Origin: Paraburkholderia megapolitana
GTDB lineage: Bacteria > Pseudomonadota > Gammaproteobacteria > Burkholderiales > Burkholderiaceae
Reading direction: 5' to 3'
DNA length: 64,000 bases
Assembly (NCBI RefSeq): GCF_007556815.1
Contig: NZ_CP041745.1
Location: 1,899,001-1,963,000 of the forward strand
The notes under the pieces are model-generated. The model did not search any database and had not been told where the DNA came from. It saw only the letters and a list, made by a program, of their open reading frames with translations. Of this stretch, positions 17,261 to 27,705 are shown piece by piece. Within the stretch, counting starts at the first letter, position 1; the number at the start of each line of letters is the position of its first letter. The translations under genes were made by a program, and so were the position numbers.

Positions 17261-18301
17261 ATGGTCTATCGCATTACGGGGTTTGCAGACAGGATGAAAC
17301 ATCTCGTTGCCGCACTGGCGCTGGGCGCCGCGGCAGCAGTCGGCATCGTGTCGCACGCACAGGCAGCAGATATAACGCTGCTGAACGTGTCGTACGACCC
17401 GACACGCGAGCTGTATCAGGACATCAATCAGACATTCGGCAAGCAGTGGAAGGCGCAGACCGGCGAAACGATTACCTTCAAGCAGTCGCACGGCGGTTCG
17501 GGCGCACAGGCGCGCTCGGTGCTGGACGGCTTGCAGGCGGACGTCGTGACGCTCGCGCTGGCCTACGACATCGACGCGCTCGCGAACAAGGGCCTGCTCG
17601 ACAAGAACTGGCAGAAGCGTCTGCCCGACAACGCGTCGCCCTACACGTCGACGATCGTGTTTCTCGTGCGCAAGGGCAACCCGAAGCAGATCAAGGACTG
17701 GAACGACCTGACGAAGCCGGGCGTATCGATCGTCACGCCGAACCCGAAGACCTCGGGCGGCGCGCGCTGGAACTATCTCGCTGCGTGGGCCTATGCGCTG
17801 CATCAGCCGGGCGGTAACGAGCAGACCGCGAAGGAATTCGTCTCGAAGCTCTATAAGAATGCGGGCGTGCTCGACTCGGGCGCGCGCGGTGCGACGACGA
17901 GCTTCGTGCAACGCGGGATCGGCGATGTGCTGATCGCATGGGAAAACGAAGCGTTCCTGTCGCTGAAGGAATTCGGTCCGGACAAGTTCGAGATCGTCGT
18001 GCCGTCGGTGAGCATTCTGGCTGAGCCGCCGGTTGCCGTGGTCGACAAGGTCGTTGAGAAGCATGGCACGCGCAAGCTCGCCGAGGCTTACCTGAACTTC
18101 CTGTATAGCCCGGAAGGCCAGGAGATCGCTGCAAAGAACTTCTACCGTCCGCGTTCGAACAAGGTGCCGGCCGCGCTGACCGACAAGTTTCCGAAGCTGA
18201 AGCTGTACACGGTCGACGATACGTTCGGCGGCTGGACGAACGCGCAGAAGACGCATTTTGCCGACGGTGGCGTGTTCGATTCGATCTACGCGCCGCAGTG
18301 A
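17261..18301 (+). CDS. sbp: Sulfate-binding protein of the ABC importer
   Basis: 346 residues. A signal peptide (about 1-36, ending SHAQAA) directs it to the periplasm. The mature start [19 protein letters not shown] and [12 protein letters not shown] are the classical sulfate/thiosulfate-binding family signatures; the Ser-Gly-Gly region contributes main-chain contacts to sulfate. It delivers sulfate to CysTWA. The ATG at 17261 has CGGAG eight bases before it; an ATG 11 codons later is possible. It is the first gene of the cys cluster. Confidence 0.93.
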   Translation: MVYRITGFADRMKHLVAALALGAAAAVGIVSHAQAADITLLNVSYDPTRELYQDINQTFGKQWKAQTGETITFKQSHGGSGAQARSVLDGLQADVVTLALAYDIDALANKGLLDKNWQKRLPDNASPYTSTIVFLVRKGNPKQIKDWNDLTKPGVSIVTPNPKTSGGARWNYLAAWAYALHQPGGNEQTAKEFVSKLYKNAGVLDSGARGATTSFVQRGIGDVLIAWENEAFLSLKEFGPDKFEIVVPSVSILAEPPVAVVDKVVEKHGTRKLAEAYLNFLYSPEGQEIAAKNFYRPRSNKVPAALTDKFPKLKLYTVDDTFGGWTNAQKTHFADGGVFDSIYAPQ

Positions 18302-18389
18302 AGTGCAAGCCGTCAGATCGTAGAGCATAAAGACAGGCAGACCGCGGAGAACCGGCAGCAGCCGATGTAACGACGCGGTGACATCAGGC

Positions 18390-18413
18390 AAGCGCGCCCC
18401 CGGGCGCGCTTTT
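18390..18413 (+). terminator. Hairpin between sbp and cysT (partial terminator)
   Basis: AAGCGCGCC and GGCGCGCTT pair perfectly around a four-base loop, followed by TTTT. Its place inside the cluster suggests partial termination that would leave more sbp mRNA than transporter mRNA, as is common for binding-protein operons. That role is inferred. Confidence 0.5.
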
Positions 18414-18493
18414 CGGCCAGATGGAACCGCGTCGATGCATCGCTCGCCGGACCCGACAGGTCTGCAGCGGATAACCCTGACAGAGCATTGAGC

Positions 18494-19390
18494 ATGACGA
18501 CGTTCACCTTCCGCAAACCGAGTGCGTTGCCCGGTTTTGGCGTGACGCTCGGCATCACGGTGGCGTATCTGAGCCTCGTGGTGCTGATTCCGCTCGCAGC
18601 AACTTTCCTGAAAACCGCGACGCTCGACTGGGCGCAGTTCGTGCGCGCCGTCAGTTCGCCGCGCGTGCTGGCCTCGTACCGCTTGACCTTTTTTTCGGCA
18701 TTCGGCGGTGCGCTGATCAATGCGGTGTTCGGCTTTCTCGTCGCGTGGGTGCTGGTGCGCTATACGTTTCCGTTCAAACGGATCGTCGACGCTATCGTCG
18801 ATTTGCCGTTTGCGTTGCCGACCTCGGTGGCGGGTATTTCGCTCGCGGCCGTGTATGCGGGAAATGGCTGGATCGGCCAGTTTCTCGAACCGCTCGGTAT
18901 CAAGATCGCGTTTACGCCGGCTGGCGTACTCGTCGCGTTGACGTTCATCGGTTTGCCGTTCGTCGTGCGCACGGTGCAGCCGGTGCTCGAAGAGTTCGAG
19001 CGCGAACAGGAGGAAGCGGCGGCCTGCCTCGGTGCTTCGCGCTGGTTGACGTTTCGGCGCGTCGTTCTGCCCGCCGTGTTTCCCGCATTGTTGACCGGCT
19101 TCGCGCTCGCGTTCGCGCGCGCGCTCGGCGAATACGGCTCGGTGATTTTCATCGCCGGTAACGTACCGATGAAGTCCGAGATTACGTCGCTCCTGATCAT
19201 CACGAAGCTCGAGCAGTACGACTATGCGGGTGCGACTGCGCTCGCGGTTGTGATGCTCGTCGTGTCATTTCTGATGCTGCTACTGATCAACACGCTGCAA
19301 TGGTTCTTGCAGCGGCGCACGGGGCGCGGCACCGCTGCACCGCGCGCGCCGCTGGCAACGGCCGCAACGGTCACAGGAGGCACGCCATGA
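18494..19390 (+). CDS. cysT: Sulfate ABC transporter permease CysT
   Basis: 298 residues, about six membrane helices, CysTU family. [16 protein letters not shown] (about residues 205-220) and the EAA-type loop before it ([12 protein letters not shown]) identify the sulfate/molybdate permease family. It forms the inner-membrane channel with CysW. The ATG at 18494 is used; the open frame starts two codons earlier at TTG. It overlaps cysW by four bases (ATGA). cysU is a synonym. Confidence 0.94.
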   Translation: MTTFTFRKPSALPGFGVTLGITVAYLSLVVLIPLAATFLKTATLDWAQFVRAVSSPRVLASYRLTFFSAFGGALINAVFGFLVAWVLVRYTFPFKRIVDAIVDLPFALPTSVAGISLAAVYAGNGWIGQFLEPLGIKIAFTPAGVLVALTFIGLPFVVRTVQPVLEEFEREQEEAAACLGASRWLTFRRVVLPAVFPALLTGFALAFARALGEYGSVIFIAGNVPMKSEITSLLIITKLEQYDYAGATALAVVMLVVSFLMLLLINTLQWFLQRRTGRGTAAPRAPLATAATVTGGTP

Positions 19391-20382
19391 GCCGCGCTTC
19401 CGCTTCATCGAAGGTCCGCCCAGGCGCACCGCGCCGTCCCGATCCGGTCACCGAATCACGCGTCGTGCGCTGGCTCCTGACCGGCATCGCGCTGCTGTTT
19501 CTCGTGCTGTTTCTCGTCGTGCCGCTTGCTGCTGTGTTTGTCCAGGCGCTGAGCAAGGGCATCGGTTTCTATTTCGAGTCGCTGACCGATCCCGATGCCG
19601 TGTCCGCGATCAAGCTCACGCTGCTGACGGCCGTGATCGCCGTGCCGCTGAATCTCGTGTTCGGGCTCGCGGCATCGTGGGCGATCGCGAAGTTCGAATT
19701 TCGCGGCAAGGCGCTATTGACCACGTTGATCGATCTGCCGTTCTCGGTTTCGCCCGTGATCTCCGGCCTCGTCTATGTATTGCTGTTCGGTGCACAGGGC
19801 TGGTTCGGCCCGTGGCTGCAGGCGCATGACGTACAGATCATCTTCGCGGTGCCCGGCATCGTGCTCGCGACGGTCTTCGTCACGTTCCCGTTCGTCGCCC
19901 GCGAACTGATTCCGTTGATGCAGGCGCAGGGCAACGACGAGGAAGAGGCCGCGCACGTGCTCGGCGCGTCGGGCTGGCAGATGTTTCGCCGCGTGACGCT
20001 GCCGAACGTGAAGTGGGGCCTGCTGTATGGCGTCATCCTTTGCAATGCGCGGGCGATGGGCGAGTTCGGCGCGGTATCGGTGGTGTCGGGCCACATTCGT
20101 GGGCAGACCGATACGATGCCGCTGCACGTCGAGATTCTTTATAACGAATACAACTTCGCGGCGGCGTTCGCCGTGGCGTCGGTGCTGGCGTTGCTCGCAC
20201 TCGTGACGCTCGGCCTGAAGCTGCTCGCGGAACGTCATCTGTCGGCGCAGCGCGACGATGCGCAGGTCGTGCCGGCGCATGCGGGACCGGCAAGTCAGCC
20301 CGTCAGCGCGCGAACGGCCGCGAGCTCGGCGACATCGCTAAACAAGGTCGCGCCGCAACCGGTTCAGCAAGGGGAGTGGTAA
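19387..20382 (+). CDS. cysW: Sulfate ABC transporter permease CysW
   Basis: 331 residues, six or so membrane helices. [21 protein letters not shown] is the EAA loop and [20 protein letters not shown] is diagnostic for CysW. The N-terminal 20 residues and the C-terminal 45 residues (Ala/Ser/Pro-rich) extend beyond the E. coli protein. The start codon overlaps the cysT stop; cysA follows after three bases, so the three are translationally coupled. Confidence 0.94.
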   Translation: MSRASASSKVRPGAPRRPDPVTESRVVRWLLTGIALLFLVLFLVVPLAAVFVQALSKGIGFYFESLTDPDAVSAIKLTLLTAVIAVPLNLVFGLAASWAIAKFEFRGKALLTTLIDLPFSVSPVISGLVYVLLFGAQGWFGPWLQAHDVQIIFAVPGIVLATVFVTFPFVARELIPLMQAQGNDEEEAAHVLGASGWQMFRRVTLPNVKWGLLYGVILCNARAMGEFGAVSVVSGHIRGQTDTMPLHVEILYNEYNFAAAFAVASVLALLALVTLGLKLLAERHLSAQRDDAQVVPAHAGPASQPVSARTAASSATSLNKVAPQPVQQGEW

Positions 20383-20385
20383 CAC

Positions 20386-21444
20386 ATGGGCATCATCGTT
20401 CGTAATCTGCAAAAGCGCTTCGGCGATTTCGTCGCGCTAGACGACGTTTCACTCGACTTCCCGCCCGGCGAACTCGTCGCGCTGCTTGGGCCGTCCGGCT
20501 GTGGCAAGACGACGCTGCTGCGCGTGATCGCCGGTCTTGAATATGCGGACGCAGGCCAGGTCGTGCTGCAAGGCCAGGACGTCGCAACGGTCGGCGCGCG
20601 CGAACGCCAGGTCGGCTTCGTGTTCCAGCATTACGCGCTGTTTCGTCACATGACGGTGTTCGAGAACGTCGCGTTCGGTCTGCGCGTGAAACCGCGCAAA
20701 GAGCGTCCCAGCGAAGCCGTGATTCGCGAGAAGGTGCATGAACTGCTGAAGCTCGTGCAGCTCGACTGGCTTGCGCAGCGCTATCCATCCGAGCTGTCGG
20801 GCGGCCAGCGGCAGCGGATCGCGCTGGCGCGTGCGCTCGCAGTCGAGCCGAAGGTGCTGCTGCTCGACGAGCCGTTCGGCGCGCTCGATGCGAAGGTCCG
20901 CAAGGAGTTGCGCGGCTGGTTGCGGCGTCTGCATGACGATCTGCACATCTCGACGATCTTCGTCACGCACGACCAGGAAGAGGCGCTCGAAGTCGCCGAC
21001 CGCATCGTCGTGCTGAACCACGGTCACGTAGAGCAGGTAGGCAGTCCGCAGGAGGTGTACGACCATCCGCAGACTTCGTTTGTCTACGAGTTTCTCGGCG
21101 GGGCAAACCGGCTGCATGGCAACGTCGCGCAGAGCGGGTTCGTCGTCGACGGCGCGGCGCAGCCGATCGCCATCGAGGCGGAATTCGAAGGCCCCGCGTT
21201 TGCCTATGTGCGTCCGCACGATCTCGTGTTGTATCCGCAGGCGTCCGGCCATCGCGACGGCATCGTGGTCGACGTGCGGCGCGTGGTGACGCTGGGCGGC
21301 TCGGTGCGTGTCGAACTCGAAGGCCGCGCGGGCAACGTGCTCGAAGCGGAACTCGACCGCGAAACGTGGCGCGAGCTGCAGCTTGGCGTCGGCGACGGCG
21401 TCACCGCCGTGCCGCGTGCGCTGCGGGTGTTCCCCGCACAATGA
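20386..21444 (+). CDS. cysA: Sulfate/thiosulfate ABC transporter ATP-binding protein
   Basis: 352 residues. Walker [10 protein letters not shown] is at about 35-43, the signature [15 protein letters not shown] near 136, Walker [13 protein letters not shown] near 158, and the switch region [12 protein letters not shown] near 192. A C-terminal TOBE-like regulatory domain (about 240-350) is present. It powers sulfate import through CysTW. A GGGGAG ribosome site lies at the cysW end. cysB starts 55 bases downstream. Confidence 0.95.
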   Translation: MGIIVRNLQKRFGDFVALDDVSLDFPPGELVALLGPSGCGKTTLLRVIAGLEYADAGQVVLQGQDVATVGARERQVGFVFQHYALFRHMTVFENVAFGLRVKPRKERPSEAVIREKVHELLKLVQLDWLAQRYPSELSGGQRQRIALARALAVEPKVLLLDEPFGALDAKVRKELRGWLRRLHDDLHISTIFVTHDQEEALEVADRIVVLNHGHVEQVGSPQEVYDHPQTSFVYEFLGGANRLHGNVAQSGFVVDGAAQPIAIEAEFEGPAFAYVRPHDLVLYPQASGHRDGIVVDVRRVVTLGGSVRVELEGRAGNVLEAELDRETWRELQLGVGDGVTAVPRALRVFPAQ

Positions 21445-21499
21445 TGGGCAAGGATATGATTTCGCTTAATTACACTCTGGCTGACCCGGAGACACACAC

Positions 21500-22426
21500 A
21501 TGAACTTCCAGCAATTACGCTTCGTGCGCGAGGCCGTGCGCCAGAACATGAACCTGACCGAAGTGGCGAACGTGCTGTACACGTCGCAGTCGGGGGTATC
21601 GAAACAGATCAAGGACCTCGAGGACGAACTCGGCGTCGACATCTTCATTCGCCGCGGCAAGCGCCTGACCGGGCTGACCGAACCGGGCAAGGCGGTGCAT
21701 CAGCTGATCGAGCGGATGCTGCTCGATGCGGAAAACCTGCGCCGCGTCGCCCGCCAGTATGCGGATCAGGACAGCGGCCACCTGGTCGTTGCAACGACCC
21801 ATACGCAGGCGCGCTACGCGCTGCCGAAGGTGATCCGGCAGTTCACCGAGGTGTTCCCGAAGGTGCATCTCGCGCTGCGCCAGGGCAGCCCGCAACAGAT
21901 CGCGCAGATGATCATCAACGGCGAAGCGGACATCGGCATCTCGACTGAAGCGCTCGACCGTTACCCGGATATCGTCACGTTTCCGTGCTATTCGTGGCAT
22001 CACATCGTCGTTGTGCCGAAGGGCCATCCGCTGGTGGGTCGTCCGAACCTGTCGCTCGACGAGATCGCGGAATATCCGATCGTCACCTACGACCAGGACT
22101 TCACTGGCCGCTCGCATATCGATCAGGCGTTTGCGAAAGCGGGCGCATTGCCCGACGTCGTGCTGACCGCGATCGATGCCGACGTGATCAAGACTTACGT
22201 CGAGCTTGGTATGGGGATCGGCGTGGTGGCGGCAATGGCCTACGATCCGAAGCGCGACACCGAACTCGTCGCGCTCGACACCCAGCATCTGTTCGAGGCG
22301 AGCACGACGCGCGTCGGGCTGCGCAAGGGTGCCTTTCTGCGCGCTTACGCATACCGGCTGATCGAGATGTTCGCGCCGCATCTGAACGAAGCTGAAATCG
22401 CCGCGCAGTTGCGCGAAGTGGCGTAA
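21500..22426 (+). CDS. cysB: LysR-type regulator CysB (or Cbl)
   Basis: 308 residues. The winged helix-turn-helix MNFQQLRFVREAVRQNMNL with SQSGVSKQIKDLEDELG is the CysB signature, and the effector domain contains TTHTQARYALP and TYDQDFTGRSHID, which match the inducer-binding pocket of CysB and Cbl. CysB activates cysteine-biosynthesis and sulfate/sulfonate genes when N-acetylserine is present. Being co-directional with and just behind cysA, it likely controls this cluster and ssu. Cbl is closely similar, and I cannot fully exclude it. Confidence 0.9.
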   Translation: MNFQQLRFVREAVRQNMNLTEVANVLYTSQSGVSKQIKDLEDELGVDIFIRRGKRLTGLTEPGKAVHQLIERMLLDAENLRRVARQYADQDSGHLVVATTHTQARYALPKVIRQFTEVFPKVHLALRQGSPQQIAQMIINGEADIGISTEALDRYPDIVTFPCYSWHHIVVVPKGHPLVGRPNLSLDEIAEYPIVTYDQDFTGRSHIDQAFAKAGALPDVVLTAIDADVIKTYVELGMGIGVVAAMAYDPKRDTELVALDTQHLFEASTTRVGLRKGAFLRAYAYRLIEMFAPHLNEAEIAAQLREVA

Positions 22427-22570
22427 CCGTAGTAGCGCGGGCTGCGATCGGTTGCGGCTGATCGGGCCGGGCAGGCCGGTCCACACAGATCGGTCCGCGA
22501 CTGGCCAGGCTCCGACCCGGCGATCCGTTGCATAGCGCTCGTGCAGGTGGCAGGGTAGCCGCGACTATGT

Positions 22571-22596
22571 GAAGCGCACGGCGCTTCGCTTACAAT
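22571..22596 (+). promoter_or_regulatory. Asparaginase promoter with a perfect inverted repeat
   Basis: GAAGCGC-ACG-GCGCTTC (22571-22587) is a perfect inverted repeat just upstream of TACAAT (22591-22596). The start codon is only seven bases after the -10, and no Shine-Dalgarno sequence is seen, so the mRNA may be leaderless. The -35 (TGTGAA, 17 bases away) is poor. Confidence 0.45.
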
Positions 22597-22603
22597 CGCG
22601 GCC

Positions 22604-23635
22604 ATGAACTCATCGATTTCCTTTCCTTCCCACGCAGCGTCGGACACGCTGCCGTGCATCGCCGTGCTCGCGACCGGCGGAACGATCGCCGGCTCGGCGG
22701 CCGATCCGGCTAATACCTCCGGTTATCAGGCCGGCGTGGTCGGCGTCGAGCGGCTGCTCTCCGCTGTGCCGGCACTGTCATCGGTGGCACGCGTGCAGGC
22801 CGAACAGCTGGCGAGCGTCGACAGCAAGGACATCTCGCTTGCGTTGTGGAGCGCGCTCGCACAACGTGTGAACACGTTGCTCGCCACCGATGGCATCGAC
22901 GGCGTGGTCATCACACACGGCACCGATACGCTCGAAGAAACCGCGTATCTGCTGCATCTGACCGTGAAAAGCACGAAGCCCGTTGTGTTGACCGCGGCGA
23001 TGCGGCCGTCGACGTCACTGTCCGCCGACGGCCCGCTCAATCTGCTCAACGCCGTGACCGTCGCGGCGAGCGCCGTGGCGCACGGGCAGGGCGTGATGGT
23101 TGCGTTCAACAACCGGATTCATAGCGCGCGAGATATCGTCAAGACGAGCACGTATACGGTCAATGCATTCGAGTCGCCCGAAGTCGGTGTGCTCGGCTGG
23201 GTGCAGGACGGTCGAGTCGAGTTTCAGCGTAAGGTCCTGCGGCCGCACACCGTCGATACCGAATTCGTCATCGGCGCGAACTGGCCGCACGTCGAGATCG
23301 TCGCGAGTTATGCGGGTGCGTCGCGCATTGCGGTCGATGCACTGGTGACGGCGGGTGTGCGCGGCATCGTCGTAGCGGGCACCGGCAATGGTTCGATTCA
23401 TACGACCGTGCAGCAGGGCCTCGCCGATGCAGTTGCGCACGGTGTGGCCGTCGTACGGGGATCGCGCGTGGGGTCGGGTCATGTGATGCGCAACGGTGCG
23501 GCATCCGACGATGCGCTCGGCTTCATCTCGGCCGGCACGCTCAATCCGTACAAGGCGCGTGTGCTGTTGATGCTGGCACTAGCCGCGGGCGCAGCCGGGC
23601 CGGTGGTGCTGCAGCGCGTGTTCGATACGTACTGA
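22604..23635 (+). CDS. L-asparaginase, type II-like
   Basis: 343 residues. The two nucleophile/catalytic segments are LATGGTIAG (Thr27) and THGTDTLEE (Thr107, Asp108); the lysine of STKPVV (Lys125) completes the set. MRPSTSLSADGP is the type II hallmark. It hydrolyses asparagine to aspartate and ammonia. There is no clear signal peptide, so it may be cytoplasmic despite the type II-like sequence. The gene stands alone between cysB and the convergent glxR. Confidence 0.92.
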   Translation: MNSSISFPSHAASDTLPCIAVLATGGTIAGSAADPANTSGYQAGVVGVERLLSAVPALSSVARVQAEQLASVDSKDISLALWSALAQRVNTLLATDGIDGVVITHGTDTLEETAYLLHLTVKSTKPVVLTAAMRPSTSLSADGPLNLLNAVTVAASAVAHGQGVMVAFNNRIHSARDIVKTSTYTVNAFESPEVGVLGWVQDGRVEFQRKVLRPHTVDTEFVIGANWPHVEIVASYAGASRIAVDALVTAGVRGIVVAGTGNGSIHTTVQQGLADAVAHGVAVVRGSRVGSGHVMRNGAASDDALGFISAGTLNPYKARVLLMLALAAGAAGPVVLQRVFDTY

Positions 23636-23773
23636 GTTATGCATTTGCGCAACCGCGCAGGGCAAAACCGACGGCAAATAAATGCGTTGAAATCCGACAG
23701 CCGGACACCCGACGACGACGTCTGACCGACCAAGGCTTCCCCGGCGCCGCCGGGTGCCGCTGCGGACCCCACT

Positions 23774-23804
23774 GACCGCTCTCAGCCCAGAGCGGTCCGA
23801 TTTG
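23774..23804. terminator. Possible terminator between asparaginase and glxR genes
   Basis: GACCGCTCT and AGAGCGGTC form a perfect 9-bp stem with a six-base loop, followed by a short T-stretch. It lies between two convergent genes; the rest of the 270-base gap shows nothing clear. Confidence 0.45.
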
Positions 23805-23905
23805 CCCGTTGCGGTATGCGTGAGCATGTCGCAACGGACGCCCCACCTGTTGTTCCAACGGCGAGACGTGCCGGCGGAACGTTTTTATCGCCTATCGCCG
23901 GCCGC

Positions 23906-24811
23906 TCAAGCCGCTTTCGCTTCCTGCGGCGCCTGCGCGATCTCAAAGTTAGCCATCAACTCAAGCGCGCGAATCATCGCGGAGTGATCCCACGCCTTGC
24001 CGCCGTTCGCCGCACACACGCTGAACAGCTGCTGCGCACTCGCCGTGTGCGGCAATGCGATGCCGAGCTTGCGCGCACCGTCGAGCGCGAGATTCAGATC
24101 CTTTTGATGCAGCTCGATGCGAAAGCCCGGATTGAACGTGCGCTTCGTCATGCGCTCACCGTGCACTTCGAGAATCCGCGACGATGCAAAACCACCCATC
24201 AGCGCACGGCGCACGCGTTCCGGATCGGCACCCGAGCGTGCGGCGAACAATAAAGCTTCCGCGACCGCTTCGATGTTCAGCGCGACGATGATCTGGTTGG
24301 CGACCTTGCACGTTTGTCCCGCACCGTTGTCGCCGATCAGCGAGATGTTCTTGCCCATCAGATCGAACAGCGGCTTTGCCGCGTCGAACGATTTCTGCGG
24401 ACCGCCGACCATGATCGTCAGTGTTGCTTCACGCGCGCCGACTTCGCCGCCCGACACCGGCGCGTCGAGATAGTCGCAACCGAGCGCGTTGATCTTCTTC
24501 GCGAAAGCCTGGGTATCGAGCGGCGAGATCGAACTCATGTCGATGACGAGTTTGCCTTTCGTGAGGCCCTTCGCCACGCCGTCGTCGGCGAACAGCACGT
24601 TCTCGACATCGGGCGTGTCCGGCACCATCACGATGACGATATCCGCAGCCTGCGCGACAGCCGTCGAATTCGCGACCACGGTGGTTGTTGTGCGCAGATC
24701 GTCGGGCACCGGATACGCACCGTTGACGAACAGCGTGTGGCCGCCTTTCAGAAGATTGCGCGCCATGTGCGCGCCCATGATGCCGAGGCCGATGAAACCG
24801 ATTGTTGCCAT
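23906..24811 (-). CDS. glxR: 2-hydroxy-3-oxopropionate (tartronate semialdehyde) reductase
   Basis: 301 residues, beta-hydroxyacid dehydrogenase family. The N-terminal Rossmann motif GFIGLGIMGAHMARNL, the substrate loop DAPVSGGEVGA and the lysine region GAGQTCKVANQI are all present. It reduces tartronate semialdehyde to glycerate with NAD(P)H. It lies downstream of hyi (62-base gap) and gcl in one operon, which defines it as the last step of the glyoxylate-to-glycerate route rather than another hydroxyacid dehydrogenase. Confidence 0.93.
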   Translation of the reverse strand: MATIGFIGLGIMGAHMARNLLKGGHTLFVNGAYPVPDDLRTTTTVVANSTAVAQAADIVIVMVPDTPDVENVLFADDGVAKGLTKGKLVIDMSSISPLDTQAFAKKINALGCDYLDAPVSGGEVGAREATLTIMVGGPQKSFDAAKPLFDLMGKNISLIGDNGAGQTCKVANQIIVALNIEAVAEALLFAARSGADPERVRRALMGGFASSRILEVHGERMTKRTFNPGFRIELHQKDLNLALDGARKLGIALPHTASAQQLFSVCAANGGKAWDHSAMIRALELMANFEIAQAPQEAKAA

Positions 24812-24873
24812 GTGTGTCTCCAGGAATAGGTTCGTGCCGATCCGTTACTCGACGGCTCGATGACGCCGCGCGT

Positions 24874-25671
24874 TCACGCAGTAGCGTGTGTGCGGCCGGC
24901 GATGTGTTGCAGCCAGCCGAGGCCCTCGGAAGTGGTGGTGCGCGGTTTGTATTCGCAGCCGACGTAGCCGTCGTAGCCAAGCGAATCGAGCAGATCGAAC
25001 AGGAACGGGTAGTTGATTTCGCCGGTGCCCGGTTCGTTGCGCCCCGGGTTGTCGGCGAGCTGGATGTGGGCGATCTGCGGCAGGTTCTTTTTGATCGTGG
25101 CCGCGAGTTCGCCTTCCATTCGCTGCATGTGATAGATGTCGTATTGCAGGAACAGATTGTCCGAGCCGACTGCGCGGATCACGTCGAGACCTTCCGCCGA
25201 GCGGTTCAGCGCAAAGCCCGGAATGTCGTACGCGTTGCACGGCTCGACGAGCAGCTTGATGCGCTCGTTCTTCAACGCCTGCGCAGCGAAGCGCAGGTTA
25301 TCGACGATCGTCGCGCGCGCGGTGTCGCGATCGACATCGGCCGTCGGAATACCTGCGAGGCAGTTCAGTTGCGGGACTTTCAACGCTTTCGCGTATTCGA
25401 TCGCGCGACCGACGCCTTCCTGAAACTCGGCGATACGTGCAGGCAGACACGCGATGCCGCGTTCGCCCGCTTCCCAGTTGCCTGCCGGCAGGTTGTGAAG
25501 CACCAGCTTCAGCCGATGCTGTTCGAGACGTTCGGCCAGTTCCGCGGCCCGGTACGGATACGGAAACAGGAATTCGACTGCACTGAAGCCGGCGTTTGCC
25601 GCGGCCGCGAAGCGGTCGAGGAACGGGACTTCGTTGAACAGCATCGTAAGGTTGGCTGCAAATTTCGGCAT
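24874..25671 (-). CDS. hyi: Hydroxypyruvate isomerase
   Basis: 265 residues, TIM-barrel sugar-phosphate isomerase-like (AP endonuclease family 2). It begins PKFAANLTMLFNEVPFLDRF, typical of Hyi, and contains Glu/His/Asp metal-site residues in LVEPCNAYDIPGF, QYDIYHMQRMEG and HIQLADNPGRNEPGTGEINY. It interconverts hydroxypyruvate and tartronate semialdehyde. It sits 49 bases after gcl. Confidence 0.93.
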   Translation of the reverse strand: MPKFAANLTMLFNEVPFLDRFAAAANAGFSAVEFLFPYPYRAAELAERLEQHRLKLVLHNLPAGNWEAGERGIACLPARIAEFQEGVGRAIEYAKALKVPQLNCLAGIPTADVDRDTARATIVDNLRFAAQALKNERIKLLVEPCNAYDIPGFALNRSAEGLDVIRAVGSDNLFLQYDIYHMQRMEGELAATIKKNLPQIAHIQLADNPGRNEPGTGEINYPFLFDLLDSLGYDGYVGCEYKPRTTTSEGLGWLQHIAGRTHATA

Positions 25672-25720
25672 GTTGCGGGTTCTCTGTGGTCGGTCAAGGG
25701 TAGTGCGAACGCTGCTGCGC

Positions 25721-27496
25721 TCAATCTTGCAAGGCGACGGCAGTCGGCGCGTCTTCGCGAGTCGTGGCCAGTTCCTCGAACTCGTTGATCGCGTCGATCT
25801 CGGCGCCCATCGAGATGTTGGTCACGCGCTCGAGAATCACCTCGACCACGACCGGCACATTGAATTCCGACAGCATCGACTGCGCTTTCTTCAGTGCCGG
25901 TGCGATCTCTTCGGGTTTGAACACACGCAGCGCCTTGCAACCGAGACCCTCGGCCACCGCCACGTGATCCACGCCGTAACCGTTCAACTCCGGCGCGTTG
26001 ACGTTCTCGAAGGCGAGCTGAACGCAGAAGTCCATATCGAATGCACGCTGTGCCTGGCGAATCAGCCCGAGGTACGAGTTGTTCACGACAACGTGCACGT
26101 ACGGCAGCTTGAACTGCGCACCCACCGCGAGCTCTTCGATCATGAACTGGAAGTCGTAATCGCCGGACAGCGCGACGATCGGCCGCTGCGGGTCGGCGGC
26201 ACGCACACCGAGCGCCGCCGGAATCGTCCACCCAAGCGGGCCTGCCTGGCCGCAGTTGATCCAGTTGCGTGCCTTGTACACATGCAGAAATTGCGCACCG
26301 GCGATCTGCGACAAACCGATCGTGCTGATATAGCAGGTGTCGCGACCGAATACCTTGTTCATCTCTTCGTACACGCGCTGCGGCTTGATCGGCGCGTTAT
26401 CGAAATGCGTCTTGCGCTGCATCGTGCGCTTGCGCTGCTGGCATTCCTCGACCCATGCACGGCGGTCTTTCAGCTTGCCGGCGCGCTTCCATTCCTCACC
26501 GATCTGAACGAACAGTTCGAGCGCGGCCTTCGCATCGGAGACGATGCCGAGATCAGGTCCGAACACGCGACCGATCTGCGTCGGCTCAATATCCACGTGC
26601 ACGAACTTACGGCCCTTCGTATAAACCTCGACGCTGCCGGTGTGACGGTTGGCCCAGCGGTTGCCGATACCGAGCACGAAATCCGACGCGAGCATCGTCG
26701 CGTTGCCGTAGCGGTGCGATGTCTGCAAGCCGACCATGCCGGCCATCAACGGATGATCGTCGGGAATCGCACCCCACGACATCAAGGTCGGCACGACCGG
26801 CACGCCGGTGAGTTCGGCGAAGCGCACGAGCAGGTCTTCTGCGGCGGCGTTGAGCACGCCACCACCGGAGACGATCAGCGGCCGGTCTGCGTCGTTCAGC
26901 AGCGTGAGCGCCGCTTCGATCTGCTTGCGGGTTGCCTGCGGCTTGTAGATCGGCAGCGGTTCGTAGGTGTCGATGTCGAACTCGATCTCGGCGAGTTGCA
27001 CGTCGATCGGCAAATCGACCAGCACCGGCCCGGGCCGGCCCGAGCGCATCAAATGAAACGCCTGCTGGAATACGCGCGGCACGAGCGCCGGTTCGCGCAC
27101 GGTGACCGCCCATTTGGTGACCGGTTTAGCGATCGATTCGATATCGACGGCCTGGAAGTCTTCCTTGTAAAGCCGGGCACGCGGCGCCTGGCCCGTGATC
27201 GCGAGGATCGGGATCGAGTCGGCCTGCGCCGAATAGAGACCCGTGATCATGTCGGTGCCCGCCGGCCCGGAGGTGCCGATGCACACGCCGATGTTGCCCG
27301 GGGCGGCCCGCGTATAGCCCTCGGCCATATGCGACGCCCCTTCGACGTGGCGCGCCAGCACGTGGCTGATACCGCCGGCTTTGCGTAACGCCGAGTAGAA
27401 CGGGTTGATCGCGGCGCCGGGCACGCCGAACGCCGTGTCGATGCCTTCTTTTTCGAGCACCAGTACGGCTGCGTCGACGGCTCTCATCTTGGCCAT
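25721..27496 (-). CDS. gcl: Glyoxylate carboligase
   Basis: 591 residues, thiamine-diphosphate enzyme with N-terminal PYR, central and C-terminal PP domains. [15 protein letters not shown] replaces the usual catalytic Glu by Val (the residue in GVPGAAI), which is the special feature of Gcl. The PP-domain motif is [21 protein letters not shown] with [12 protein letters not shown]. It condenses two glyoxylates to tartronate semialdehyde and CO2, with FAD. The start at 27496 has AGGAGAC before it and fits E. coli MAKMRAVDA; the frame reaches 12 codons further. Confidence 0.95.
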   Translation of the reverse strand: MAKMRAVDAAVLVLEKEGIDTAFGVPGAAINPFYSALRKAGGISHVLARHVEGASHMAEGYTRAAPGNIGVCIGTSGPAGTDMITGLYSAQADSIPILAITGQAPRARLYKEDFQAVDIESIAKPVTKWAVTVREPALVPRVFQQAFHLMRSGRPGPVLVDLPIDVQLAEIEFDIDTYEPLPIYKPQATRKQIEAALTLLNDADRPLIVSGGGVLNAAAEDLLVRFAELTGVPVVPTLMSWGAIPDDHPLMAGMVGLQTSHRYGNATMLASDFVLGIGNRWANRHTGSVEVYTKGRKFVHVDIEPTQIGRVFGPDLGIVSDAKAALELFVQIGEEWKRAGKLKDRRAWVEECQQRKRTMQRKTHFDNAPIKPQRVYEEMNKVFGRDTCYISTIGLSQIAGAQFLHVYKARNWINCGQAGPLGWTIPAALGVRAADPQRPIVALSGDYDFQFMIEELAVGAQFKLPYVHVVVNNSYLGLIRQAQRAFDMDFCVQLAFENVNAPELNGYGVDHVAVAEGLGCKALRVFKPEEIAPALKKAQSMLSEFNVPVVVEVILERVTNISMGAEIDAINEFEELATTREDAPTAVALQD

Positions 27497-27566
27497 GAAA
27501 TGTCTCCTTCCTGAATGTCGCGGATGTTGCAAATACCGGGAATGCCTGCAAAGGCTGGTGGAGCGA

Positions 27567-27585
27567 CTTTAGGCCTCACCTAAAG
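27567..27585. promoter_or_regulatory. Palindrome with T-N11-A core between gcl and its LysR regulator
   Basis: CTTTAGG-CCTCA-CCTAAAG is a perfect 7-bp inverted repeat with a five-base centre; it contains a T-N11-A pattern typical of LysR recognition sites. It lies 70 bases from the gcl start and 121 from the LysR-type gene, which is transcribed away from gcl. Confidence 0.55.
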
Positions 27586-27610
27586 GTTTGATAAGATCAG
27601 CGCGGGTCGC

Positions 27611-27624
27611 TTGTTTCGAAACAA
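27611..27624. promoter_or_regulatory. Perfect 14-bp palindrome in the gcl/LysR gap
   Basis: TTGTTTCGAAACAA reads the same on both strands. It lies 26 bases beyond the T-N11-A palindrome, toward the LysR-type gene, and may be a second operator or part of that gene's promoter. Confidence 0.4.
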
Positions 27625-27705
27625 AAAGTATTGAATGATGGCGACACTCCGGCAGCCGGTTCAGGTAGACACCGGCGCCAGGGCACACAGGGAGAGGAGA
27701 CGACG

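Noticed and set aside
25634..27388. Long open frame antisense to gcl
   Set aside because: Shadow of gcl; translation lacks any known domain and is biased in the way antisense frames in GC-rich genes are.
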